Assembly: GCF_028858725.1 (NCBI RefSeq)
Contig: NC_084767.1
Location: 4,887,501 to 4,951,500 of the forward strand
Reading direction: 5' to 3'
Source: Colius striatus
Taxonomy: Eukaryota > Chordata > Aves > Coliiformes > Coliidae
Length of the DNA stretch: 64,000 bases
The position numbers were made by a program, and so were the translations under genes. The notes under the pieces are model-generated. The model was not told the DNA's origin. It saw only the letters and a program-made list of their open reading frames with translations, and ran no database searches. Positions 1-12,000 of the stretch are shown here, one piece after another (the first letter of the stretch is position 1; every line of letters begins with the position of its first letter).

Positions 1-835
1 CTGCACAGAGCCAGGGGTCTGAACAGGAGCAGGGCAGTGCTGTGGCTTCACCCAGCAGTGCACAGAGCCAGGGCGCTGGCAGGGGTCTGGGCAGGAGCAG
101 GGCAGTGCCATGGCTGCATCCAGCACTGCACAGAGCCAAGGCGCTGGCAGGGGTCTGGGCAGGAGCAGGGCAGTGCCATGGCTGCACCCAGCACTGCACA
201 CAGCCAGGGCACTGGCAGGGGTCTGGGCAGGAGCAGGGCAGTGCCGTGGCTGCACCCAGCACTGCACAGAGCCAGGGCGCTGGCAGGGGTCTGGGCAGGA
301 GCAGGGCAGTGCCGTGGCTGCACCCAGCAGTGCACAGAGCCAGGGGTCTGGGCAGGAGCAGGGCAGTGCCGTGGCTGCACCCAGCACTGCACAGAGCCAG
401 GGCATTGGCAGGGGTCTGGGCAGGAGCAGGGCAGTGCCATGGCTGCATCCAGCACTGCACAGAGCCAGGGCGCTGGCAGGGGTCTGGGCAGGAGCAGGGC
501 AGTGCCATGGCTGCACCCAGCACTGCACACAGCCAGGGCACTGGCAGGGGTCTGGGCAGGAGCAGGGCAGTGCCGTGGCTGCACCCAGCAGTGCACAGAG
601 CCAGGGGTCTGGGCAGGAGCAGGGCAGTGCCGTGGCTGCACCCAGCACTGCACAGAGCCAGGGCATTGGCAGGGGTCTGGGCAGGAGCAGGGCAGTGCCG
701 TGGCTGCACCCAGCAGTGCACAGAGCCAGGGGTCTGGGCAGGAGCAGGGCAGTGCCGTGGCTGCACCCAGCACTGCACAGAGCCAGGGCATTGGCAGGGG
801 TCTGGGCAGGAGCAGGGCAGTCCCGTCCCGTGGCT
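1..835. repeat. 68/57-bp GC-rich minisatellite in an ABLIM3 intron
   Basis: About 13 tandem units. Taking the recurring cacagagcca as the unit start, units begin at 4, 61, 129, 197, 265, 333, 390, 458, 526, 594, 651, 719 and 776. Long units are 68 bp. Short units are 57 bp and lack an 11-bp block around ggcgctggca. The order is S-LLLL-S-LLL-S-L-S-L, and each short unit with a visible predecessor is preceded by a cagcag rather than cagcac variant. The array decays near 835 and may continue left of the window. The unit lacks stop codons in several frames on both strands, so long open frames here are artefacts. By gene order it lies in the ABLIM3 intron upstream of the exon at 3029. Confidence 0.93.
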
Positions 836-2182
836 GCACCTGGGATCACAGGGCACCACTGGTTTCGGAAACTCCCTTGTGACCTGTTTGTGACCTGGGC
901 AGGTGCTGCCAGCTCGGCAGGTGCTGTCTGGGGCAGTGGGAGCTTTTGGAGCCAGCTTGGCTGTGAGGCAGTGCCTAGGTGTGCCTTGGTATTCAGTCTG
1001 TACACAAGTGCCAGCCCTACCAGCCCTACCACTGGTGTGTGCCCAACACTGGCGTTACTCACTGTCTCTGCAAGCACTGAAAAGCCTCTTAACACTCATT
1101 TCCTTGCTCTGATGAGCCCAAGCTAAGGCTCAACAAGAGCTGGACAGGGTTGATTTGGCCATGCTTTTGATCCCATGTTGTTCCTTGGGATACCCTCCCT
1201 TCATACTATGCTTCAACCCCCACATTTTCCCTTGCTGCTATCTCTCTGCCCCAGGCCCCTGCAGAGCATCTAGTGGGTGCTGTGCTTGGGGCTGGTAGAG
1301 CTGATAGGTCCATGGGAGCCCCTTCCCCCAGCTCTCACCATGGCCACTACAGAATGTGGGGAGAAACTTCTCACATCTTCCTCCATCAGCACCCTGAGCT
1401 GCCCAAGGGCAGGCTGTGAGCAGCTCCTAGCACCCACTGTCTGCCCAGGCAGCAGGCAGGGGAAGGGCAGTGGCACACTCTGCCTCTCCCCTGCCTTTGT
1501 CCCCTTCCTGGGCTGTGGAGCAGGTTACCCAAGGCACCATGCTTTATCCATAGGCAGCAACACACAGCAGCTCACTGCTCACATGTGCCCTGGCAGTGCC
1601 AGCAGAAGAGGTGGAGGGGAGGTTTGCCAGCTGCAGCCCATGCTGGAGCACTCTGTGAGGAGAACATCCCTAGAAGGATGCCAAGCCTCTCCCTGCAACC
1701 CCAGCCCTGCAAGCAGCTGGAAAACAAGCAGGACCCGTATATGGGAGGGAACAGACCCCAGCTCAGCCAAGCTGGCCAGCCTGCATTTGCCAGGGAGCAA
1801 AAATCCTCCCTGCTTAGCTTTGTCCAGCGGGCAGTGCCTTGGTGCAGAGCTGCCCGGGGATGGGCTGAGGGGAAAAGGCTGCCTGCTCAGGCTGCCTGTG
1901 CAGTGCTGCTGGTTAAGGAGAAACCCCATCCGGGCAAACCTGCTGCCCAGGGGGAGCAGAGGTCAAGGAGGAGTCAAGGTCAGGGGTCTGAGGCCCATGT
2001 GCTTCCTGCTCCCAGCCTTGACGGGAGCCAGGGGAAGCAGGGAAGGAAGGGAGTGTGGTAAATAGCGCAGCGGGGCCGCAGGCGGCTGCTGGAGAGCACG
2101 GCCCTTCCTCTGCTGCCAGACGCTGCCCAGCGCTCTTGCCCCGCAGGGAAGCCCCTGGGGCCAGCGTGGCCTCTGCAGCCCT
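836..2182. other. ABLIM3 intronic sequence, no feature recognised
   Basis: This stretch lies between the minisatellite and the first CR1. I see no exon with splice sites matching ABLIM3, no RNA gene and no further repeat. Open frames on both strands show no family I recognise and overlap one another, as expected for GC-rich intron sequence. Confidence 0.6.
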
Positions 2183-2660
2183 CAGAATCACAGAATGGTG
2201 GGGTTGGAAGGGACCTCTGGAGATCATCCAGTTCAACCCCCTGCTAAAGCAGGTTCCCCTCGATCAGGTCACACAGGAACGTGTCCAGGGGGCGTTGAAA
2301 TCCTCCAGAGAAGGAGCCTCCACACCCTGTCTGGGCAGCCTGTGCCTGGGCTCTCTCACCTCAACAGGAAAGAAGTTTTTCCTTGTGTTTAAGTGGAACT
2401 TCTTGTGTCCATTACCCCTAGTCATGTCACTGGACACTTGAGAAAAAAGTGCCACCCCATCCTCTTGACATCCACCTTTCAAGTATTTGTATTGATGAGA
2501 TTCCCCCTCAGTCTCCTCCCAGCTGAACAGCCCCAGTTCCCACAGCCTGTCCTCATAAGGGAGATGCTCCAGTCCCATGATCATCTTGGTGGCCCTGCGC
2601 TGGACTCTCTCCAGCACTTCCCTGGCCCTCTTTAACTGGGGAGCCCAGAACTGGACACAG
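2183..2660 (-). mobile_element. CR1 LINE, 5'-truncated 3' end (copy A)
   Basis: Read on the minus strand, this begins inside the 3' part of the CR1 reverse-transcriptase ORF, with the recognisable peptide [12 protein letters not shown] followed by a [17 protein letters not shown]-like stretch. It ends with the bird CR1 tail (ggtcccttccaaccccaccattctgtgattctg, given here on the minus strand as its key features: a TTCCAACCCC core and a terminal TTCTGTGATT). The coding remnant covers about 118 codons. The 5' part of the element is missing, the usual state for CR1. It is very similar to the plus-strand copy at 57127-57803, so both belong to one subfamily. It sits in an ABLIM3 intron. Confidence 0.93.
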
Positions 2661-3028
2661 ACTCGCCCTGGCTCAGTCTGGCTGCCACAGGGAGCCCCAG
2701 CCCGTCGCTGGGTGCCAGTGGTGCCTCAGGGCTCCCAGCTCCAGCAGCAGGCTTTCCTCCTGGCTCCTTTGCTGAGAATGAATGTTCCAATAAAGAAGCA
2801 ATTCCCCATAAAGAAATGGTCCCCAGGAGGCTGTCCCAAGATCAAGGTGTTTATAACCACAGCATCCCCTAGAAAAAGGGTCCTGTGGGGCAGGGCTCTG
2901 CTCTGGTTGTGAGGGGTGAGCCAGGTTACACAGCCAAGGTGTCTCAACGAGTGCCAGCAAATATGAGTGTTCCTGCCAGGGAGCTGTGGTGGTCCCACAC
3001 TCCCCCACTCCCCTTTCTGCCCCTCCAG

Positions 3029-6000
3029 ACTGTGCAGGCTGCAAGGAGGAGATCAAGCAAGGCCAATCCCTCCTGGCCCTGGAGAAGCAGTGGCACGTCA
3101 GCTGCTTCAAGTGCCAAACGTGCGGGATCATCCTCACGGGCGAGTACATCAGCAAGTGAGTGCCACATCCTGGCAGCAGGCTGGGCTGTGCCCCTGGGGC
3201 TGGGGCTGCAGCAAGGGGGTGCCCAGCCCAGCTCACCCCCTTCCTCTCCCTCTCCCAAAGGGATGGTGTCCCATACTGTGAGTCTGACTACCATGCCCAG
3301 TTTGGCATCAAGTGCGAGACGTGCGACCGGTACATCAGCGGCAGAGTGCTGGAGGTGAGTCCTGCAGCCACTTTGGCCCCCTCTGTAAAAGGGACCCTGT
3401 GTGTCCTGCCTGGAGGTGTGTAGCCTGGGGAGGTCTGAGAATTCCACCCCCCTGCACCCTTACCATGCTGCCCTTGATCTCTAGGGGCCATGGCTCTCCT
3501 GCAGCAAGTGCATGGACACAGTCTGACCACCTTCTCTGGAGGATGGGGTGGGGGAAGGAGCATCTCTGTGCTACAGGTTGTTGGAGAGGTGGCTTTGGTA
3601 CTGGAGCTCCAGAAGCAGCCAGAGCCTGGGTGTGCTGGAGTGTATCCTGAGCCCAAGATGTGGGAACAGTAGCCTTAACCAGCTGCTACCATGCCCAGCT
3701 CTGGAGCGTCTCCACTGTGCTCACCCAGCCTGAGCGCATCCCTGTGCAGGCAGCCTGCCTGTTTCCTTGGAAACACATCCAGCAATGCTGCCTGCTGCGG
3801 AGCCTGGAAGGGGGCTGCAGCACCCTGCCCATGGGCAGCCATCCCCATGGCACATCCCTCTGCAGGGCAGCCACAGGGCAGGAGTCCCCTTCCCTCAGCT
3901 GAATCCCAGGGGGCTTTGCTCATCATGCTTCTGGCCGGTGGGAACTGCTCTGACAGAGGCACCGAGGGATGCAGGGGTCTCACAGTGATCCCGCAGCAAC
4001 ACCTGGGTGCAGGGGGGTATGGAGGGTGTTTTGGGGAATGGTGTAGCTGCACAGCCAGTAAGGGGCTTGTTGCTGGGGAGGGAGGGACAGATTGATCCCT
4101 CAGGGCTGATCCTTCCCATCAACTAGGTGATCACATCCTGCCTTTGGTCCTTGCTCTTAGAGGTGAGGTGTCCTGTCATTGATTCTACCCTAATGTTTGT
4201 AGGGGGAAAAAAAAACAGACAGAAAATTCAATCTGATGGTAAACTAAAGGCTCAGGAGGCATAGAGAAAGATGTGAGAGTGAAGCCTGTGGTGATTTTTT
4301 TAGCCTCCCTGCTAATACTGTGGAGCCAGGCTGTGGTGGTGTAGAGAGGCAGAAATGCTGAAAGCATGGTCCTGAGACCTTCCCTTCTGCATGGCTGAGC
4401 GGGAGGGAAGTGCTCCTGGGGCAGCACTGGCACCCACAGCTCTGCCATCCCCAGCCAGCAGCGCCTGGAAGCTCTGTCCCAGAACCAGAGGCACTGTAGC
4501 TCCACAACAAGCCACACCGCAGGTGCTGTGGGCTGGATTGGTAGTGGCTGTGTAGATCTCCAGCATCCTGAGAGCTGTTCCAGGACACCTCCAGCCTGTG
4601 TCGCTCACAGCCTGCCAAGAAGTGGTTACCTGCTCTGGTCCTGCCAGATGGGCTGGCCTGAGAGCTCCCAGCCTGGCCACAAAACCTCTCCTGAAGCTGG
4701 ACCCCGGTGCCAGGAGCCCTCCAGCATCATGTCCCTCATCAGAGAGCTGTCTTTGCCTGGGAAGGCTTTCTGCTGACTCCAGGCTTTGGCAGCAGTCCCA
4801 GCGTGAGCTCAGCACTGCAGCGGCTGCCGTGGTCCTGCTGCCCATCCTGGGGCTGCTTCATCAGCAAATGCCTGAATGGGACAGGGTGAAGCCAGAGGCT
4901 CCTCTGACATGGAATCCCTGCTGCTGCTCCCCCAGGTAGTACAGGCTGGATAACCTCATGCCAGGACAGAGCATCCTGAGCCAGCCCAGCCTGGCACGCG
5001 GGCTGGGTGTTATACAGTATGGACAACAGCCACTTCACATCTGCACCTTGCTGCCTGTGCCTGGCCATAGGAGCCCTCCTTGCACAACAGGGCTCCACGG
5101 GCTGCAGGTAACATGGGTTGGCACCAGAGTCCCCGTGGGCAGTGCCGAGGTGCTGCTGTGGAGCCGAGAGGGCTGCGGGGTTTGGTGCTGGAGGGCTGTG
5201 CCAGGCGAGCACCATGGAACCTGCGGGCACCCCTCGCCTCCCCACAGCCAAGCCCGAGCCCTCCCCAGGGACATGCTTGCTCACAGCATCGCATCAGCTG
5301 GAAAAACAGAGCCTTTCATTGTCTTCTCTGGCAGAGCATGAAATGGAAAGGGAGCCTTTAAGTAATTTGGGGCCTTGAGAAGCGTTCCTGTGCTGTCCTG
5401 GCAGCCCCTGGGGCTGTGCAGCCAGCCTTGGGTGATTAATGAGTCTTTAAGGGACTCCAAGTGATAACAAGCAGGTCCCTTCCCTGGCAGCCTCTACCAG
5501 CCTTGTCCAGGCTGTGATATTAACCAGTAGGAAGTGAATTAGGTTTGTACTTGGTGTGGAGGGAGTAATGGGTGGTTTCTGGAGAGAACCCAGTGGTTTG
5601 CAGTGAAAGTTGGCCTGAGCTGATACACACCTCTGAGGGAGCAGCCTCCCCCTCTGCCTCAGCTGCAAACATCCCCTTTTGGCACAGGCTGACCTGTGAC
5701 AACAGCCCATATAGCCTAGAGAGGAAAAGATGTATATATATGGGGCTTTTTTTTCCTCACTGTCAGCACACCAAGCCTTTTAGGGTACTGAGAGGGTGCA
5801 AGAGCACCAAACCCATCCCAGATTCAGAGAGGGAGTGGGGAAGGTGGTCCATGAGTCAGCAGGCCCCATGTCCCCTGCATTAGCTGTCTCCAGATGGGAA
5901 TACAAGTGCTGGGAACTGTGGGCACACTGGCATGAAGTGTGGCAGAGCTGGGCTTTACCTGGGCTATTTTTCATCTCTTTTTTTCCCCTGTGTTTATGGC

Positions 6001-9000
6001 TATCTCTTCCAGCTGATGCAGCTCAGAGATCCTGCTGCAGAGATCCTCCTGGGGCAGAGCAGGAGGAGCTGGCCATCCCTGGAGCAAAGAGCATGAGACA
6101 CGATGAGCCTGTTGGCACAATGTCAATGACAGCTGGGGGTCCAGCTGAGGCTTTGAGGGGTGCAGTTGGTTTGGGAGAAGCATAGCCTGGAAGCAGAACG
6201 TGTGTTTGCTCGGGCTGGTGAAGCATTCAGTGCAGCCTGTGGGTGGGGGGGCTGCAGCCAGGCTGGGGCTGAGGGTGGCTACTTGCTGGGGCTGCCATGG
6301 GAGCCTTCCCCATCTCCCCAGAGTCAGAGGGTGCTGCAGCCTTCCCTGCTGCTCCTCTGCCTTCACAGCGGGTGCGTCTCTGCAGCACCCCCCAGCGGTA
6401 ACTTTCCCGCTGTGTTGTCAAGCTTTTGGGTGTGAAGTGGGGATGTTTGGGCTGTGGCCTCACTCAGGCCAGCCCAGGAGCTGCCTGCTGGCACAGGGAG
6501 TGCCTGGGGCACGGGGCTGTCCCCACATTAGCTTGGGGTGCACTGCAGAGAAAGGAAGAGTGGTCCAAACTCTCCCACTCATCTCCCTGCCCACCCCAAA
6601 ACCTTCCACTCGTTTTTGTGGTAAACTGGAGAGGAAAAGCCACTGGCTGCTGTCTGCACCTTGAATTCCAAGTTGATTTACATGGACAATCAACCAGCAG
6701 ATTACCAGTTGATCCTCCCTGTGCCAAACTGGCTCCAGCCCCATCTTATCCTAACACCTTTCTTCATCAGTGAGAGCCTCACCTTCCCTCTGCTGCCTTA
6801 AATTATCCTTCCTCTTCTCCTGGATTATTATAGGAGTAACATGTTCTCTGGGGTTAAGCCCTAACAGCACAGCCCAGATTCCTCCTACCAGGAGCCAGCT
6901 CTAGCCTCCCATCTCCCAGCCCAGAGAAAAGAGCCTGTAATTGAAGCACCAGCAGCCCCTCTGAGTGGAAGCAAGCTGGCAATTAAAGCTGTTCTCCCTG
7001 TCAGAGAGCAAAGGGAGCAGCCCAGCTCTGCTCAGCAGGGCAATGGCATGTCACTAGCACTGAAGGTTGGGCATGGCTTCACAGGAGGAGACATTTCTTT
7101 AGGGAGAGGGGCTGGTAATGATAGCCAGGCAGGGTCTGACAGCAAGAGGAGGCCTGTGCTCTGTGAGCTTTATCTCTGGGGCCCTTCTTCTGCGCTTTAC
7201 TGCTTCCCTGCTGTGGCATCCTTACTGCAGAGGGGCTCAGTTGTTTCCAGAGTGCAAGGATAGTTTGTTAAGGGTGAGGTTTGTAAGGGCACTTTCCTTA
7301 GGGGTTTAAAACCTCCTGGCCCTGCTTTCCTGTGTGTTGGACAGTTCAAGGAGAGCAGAAAGTTCCCAGTGTGACTTGCAGTCCAGTGAGTGAGAGCATT
7401 AGTGATGAAGTGGCCTCTGGTTTTCTCCATATGTTGTTTTGCTTTCTCAGCCACCCCTGGGCAGTTTTGCCCCATTTTGATGCCAGGGCTACTCACCCTC
7501 GGGGATGCAAGCAGGGCACCGTGTCCTGCCTTGCTCAGGGGCCCCTCTTCTCCACTCACCCTTGCAGGCTGGAGGGAAGCACTACCACCCCACCTGCGCC
7601 AGATGTGTCCGCTGCCACCAGATGTTCACTGAAGGAGAGGAGATGTACCTCACAGGTAGGGGAAGGGGGGTCCCCTGGGCATGGACTGGCTGTGTCCTGC
7701 TTTGCTGTGTCCTGCCATACTGTGTGCTGCCTCTGGGGTGTTTGGGATGTGGGTCCTTATTAAAGGGTCTCTGTGCAGCAGTGCCCAAGTCCCCTTCCCT
7801 GCTGCTCCTCAGCCCCTGCGTTGTTCCTGGGCTGTGCAACAATCATTTCTCTCCATGAATCCTTCCCTGCCACTGACCTGGAGGAGACCTTGTTCCTTGT
7901 TGGCAGCTCTTTGCTCCCTGCAGGTCTCTGTGCAGAGTTGGGGAGTGCTGCTGGGCAAACCTGGATGTGTGCCTGGCTTGTGCCCAGCACGTAGAGGCTT
8001 CTGTGCCAGGCTTCTGCCCTCCCCAGCCCCAAGGGAGAGTGGGCCAGGTCCCTCTCCAGCTGCCCCGCCCAGGTTACACTGTAAGCAGCACTGGAGGGGT
8101 AAGGCTGCTGTTTGTCACAGCCACATGGTTTGGGTTTGCTTTCAGCTGGAGCTCATCCCTGCCTCGAGCTACCTTAGGGGGCATTGGCAGTGCACAGAGA
8201 GGGTTTGCTTTCTCTCAGTAACCTGTTTTCTCTCAGTGACCTGTCCATGCCTGTCACCCCCAGTCACTAATGATCCCATGGGTGGCAAAGGGGGAATTGT
8301 GCACTGAGAGAGCCAGGGTGGGGGTCCCAGCAAGGTTGGTGGGCAGCAGGATGAGTGTGCTCAGCATTCATCCTGGGGCACGCCTGGGCAAAGCTCGCTG
8401 GCTTTGGTGGTCCGGCCCAGAGCTGTGGGAGGCTGTGGGTGTTGTAGGGTCAGGACAGGACTCCTCCATGGCAGGGGAAACTGGATGGTAGCAGTGGGGA
8501 GCTGAAACACTTTCTCTTTGCTGTCTTGCAGGCTCTGAAGTGTGGCACCCCATCTGTAAGCAAGCAGCCAGAGCAGAGAAGAAGCTAAAGGTAGGCAGGA
8601 GGGTGAGGGGCACCTCTGAGAGGCGACGCTTCCCGGATGATGCTGCCCTGGAGTCCCTGGGGTGGCTCCTGGGGCTGGCATGAGCTGTCCCCACTGCTGC
8701 TGCTCCCTCTGTGCCCGGCTGGCCGTGGGGTCAGCTGCCCACTGGGTCTCTCTGGGCCGCTCGCCTGCCTCCAGCTCTGGCCCCGGAGAGGCCAGGGCAC
8801 AAAGCTGGACGGCAGGGCAGCCTGCAGCAGCCACGGGCACCGGCAGCGAGGGGGTGACAGGGCAGAGGAGCTGCATCTTGAGTGAAATCCAGCCCCAGCA
8901 GTGTGCCTGCTCAGGGGTCCTCCCTCGCTGAGCCCTCACCTGTGCCCTGCTGTTGTGCCTCCACAGCACAGGAGGACGTCAGAAACGTCCATCTCGCCCC

Positions 9001-12000
9001 CCGGCTCCAGCATCGGCTCCCCGAACCGTGTCATCTGCGTAAGTACAGCTCTGCCCCCGTGCCCACGAGGCACACGGTGCTGCGGCCCCAGGGAGGGAGC
9101 AGCAGTGCCCAGCGCTGCTCTGCAGGGTGAGGTGTGCCCTGGGGACAAGCCCAGCGTTTGGGGACAGGCAGGGACAAGCCGTGCCCCCTCTGCCCAGTGC
9201 CATGCTGTGCTGCTGCTGCCATTGGCACAGACCAGGAGTGCTCAGAGGGGCACGGCCGCACGCTCACAGCTCCTCTGCTCCTTCCCACTGCTGCCTCTTG
9301 GGCATCTCCTCTTACCTCTTCCCGCTGCTGGGGTGATGGTGGGCTCTGTCTGCTCTGTGCTGGCTGCACTCTGCGCTCCAGCCTCCTCTTCCTTCTCTCC
9401 TTCTCTTCCTTTCCGTCTCTCTGTCTCTGTCTCTCCCTCTCCCTAGGCTAAAGTGGATAATGAGATCCTTAATTACAAAGACCTGGCAGCTCTTCCCAAG
9501 ATTAAAGCCATCTATGAAGTGCAGCGTCCTGACCTCATTTCCTACGAGCCCTATCACAGATACACGTCGGATGAGACGCTGGAGAGATATAGCTATGGGG
9601 AGGTACTGAGTCCCAACGTGCCCAGAGCAGGGCCTCAGCCTGGGGCCACGGGGAAAACTGCCTCCAGTGGGAATACTGCAGGGAGGCAGGATTGTGGGTG
9701 AGACCTCTCCCAGAGGCTCCTCATCACTTGGGCTGGAAGGAGAGTCTTGGTAGAGCAAGAAAGAAACCAGTGACCTTATCAGCTGATGGCAGCACCGTGC
9801 CCACAGTGTGCCTTTAGGATGCTGAGTGGGAGGGGATGGCACCCTCGGGAGGGATGTGGCAGGAGGCTCAGCCATGGCAGCCTGCAGCAGGAGAGAGGAG
9901 GAGGAGGGCAGGCAGCACACGTGCATCCCTCTGGGATGGAGGGGCAGACCCGTCCCGAAGCCTGGCCGCTGGCGGACAGCCCCTGCTGGCCACCCAGCCC
10001 CAGCACGGCGTCTCTGGGGCACGGCAGGGCTGCCCGTGCTGGGTGCTGACCCACACACAGGGGAAGGGGGCTTGGGCACTGCGTTTTTGCCAGTGTGTGG
10101 TGAGGTGTTGCCCAGGCAGCATGTGGCACAGGACCCACTCCCACAGGCAGGCTGGGGCTGCTGGGTGATTTCAGGACGTCCGTGGAAGAAGAGGGTCAGA
10201 GCAGCTCGCACAGAGGTGGGGAACCCAAAGTGGTACTGGAACAGGATTCTGCAAAGGCCAGCAGCAGCAGCTGTTCCATCTCCTGAAGCTTATCAGCAGT
10301 GTGTGTTCCCCAGCCCTCCCAGTGATGATGCAGGCAGCACGGCCATGGCCCGCTGCAGCCCCTCCACCGAGGTCTCTGAGAAGGGCTGCAAGCTGCCAGT
10401 TCGGGGGGTGCCATCCTCACGCCAGCGCCCCTCCTGCCCAGGGCCTCCCTGCCCAGTGTTCTGCCACGGCTCAGCTCCATGTGCCACAGCTCTGCTCCGT
10501 GTGCCACAGCCACCCTCGCTGCCTGGCAGCTGTGCTGAGGCTGTGACACAGGGAACATGAGCTGCTGTGGGACCCCAGTCTGTCACTGCTCTCCTTAACC
10601 ATGTGCTGTCTCTCTCTCTCTCCCCCCTCTGTCTCCTGCTGTCCAGTCCCTGGGAGCCCTCTCCCCGTACTCACAGGTAATATCCCACAGGGAATCTGTC
10701 ACCTGCTGCTGCTGCTGCAGTGTCCCTCTGCCCAAAGGCTGCTGGGGCTCTGCTGAACATGCCCCCGAGGTGGGGGTAGACAGGAGTGACCCTGTCCAGG
10801 AGGATCCTGTCCGTCAGGCCCTGGGGAGAGCAGTGTGCAAGCCCTGCCTGGCAGAGTGAGCCCAGGGTGCAGCTTCTGACCCGTCAAGGGGGACACCAGT
10901 AACTGGCAACAAGCACAGGGGGAGGGGATAACGTCCAAGTAGGGGGATGGAAGCCTCTGGCTGGACACTGTCCAAGGTTCCAATCCTTGGGCTTTGCTGC
11001 CTGCTCTCTGGCAGCAGGAAGGCAGCAAAGCCTGGGGATCTCCTCCAGACACACAGGCCACTCACATTGCGCTGCACATCACACCACAGAGTGGGCACCC
11101 GCTCAGGCTGCCACAAGCACTGGCACCCCCAGCCACGGGACACCTCCCTGCCTCAGCCCTCAGCCCGCCAGCTCTAACCCTGCTTCTCTCCACGCCTTTC
11201 CCCATCCCCAGGACATCTACGAGAGCTTTGACACGCGGCAGAGGCGAGCCTCCAGCCCTGGCTACATCGACTCCCCCACCTACAGTCGCCAGGGCATGTC
11301 CCCCACCATCCCGAGGTCCCCCCACCATTTCTACCGCTCAGGTGAGGGTTTCAGCTGTGACCCCAGGCTGGGATCAGACCCCCAGGTGAGGCAGGGATCA
11401 CCAAACTGTCCCCTTCATCTCCCAGGACATCCCAGCGGTCCCTCTGGCAAGTGGGCAGGAGGCTGAGAGGGGCCCATGGGGGCTGATAGCAAAAGAGCTG
11501 TGGGGCAGTGACCAGCTCCACTGTGTACATCTGCTGGTTCCCCTCACTCTTGCCTCACAAGCAGTGGCAAGAGGCCCAGGGGGCTTTGTCGTGGCCCAGA
11601 TCTGAGCTGGGTCTCATGGAGGATGGGATGCGGAGGGAGGTGATCTCTGGGTCTGCTGGCTTAGGAGCTCCTCGGGAGGGGCATACACAAGAGTGCTTGT
11701 GTCCAGACAGTGCTGTAAGGGTGGTCCTTACACACACACACACGTGCATGCACACCCTGCAGCATGTCAGGGAAAGCAGAGTGTGTCTGCGCTGTGTCTG
11801 CTGCCCTTTGGAGCTGGGGAGGAGCGACTGGGAAGCTGTGAGGTCAGTAAGTGTGAAGGTGCTGCATCCCCCAAGCTGCCCCGTGCCACGCTGCTTGAGG
11901 GCCTGTGGCTGCAGCACGCTCAGCTTTCCTCTCCCTGGCAGCAGAGCAGCCCAGGGCCCCGCAGCAGCACCCACCTGCACGCACACGGGGCTTCCCCTGC

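Noticed and set aside
37-1126. Several long overlapping open frames of about 260-340 codons on both strands
   Set aside because: They are all within the 68/57-bp minisatellite. The unit has no stop codons in several frames, and the peptides are repeats of the same Gln/Gly/Ala-rich words. There is no start context or splice structure.
11728-11745. Short CA run in an ABLIM3 intron
   Set aside because: Only about seven dinucleotides, which is too short to be notable.
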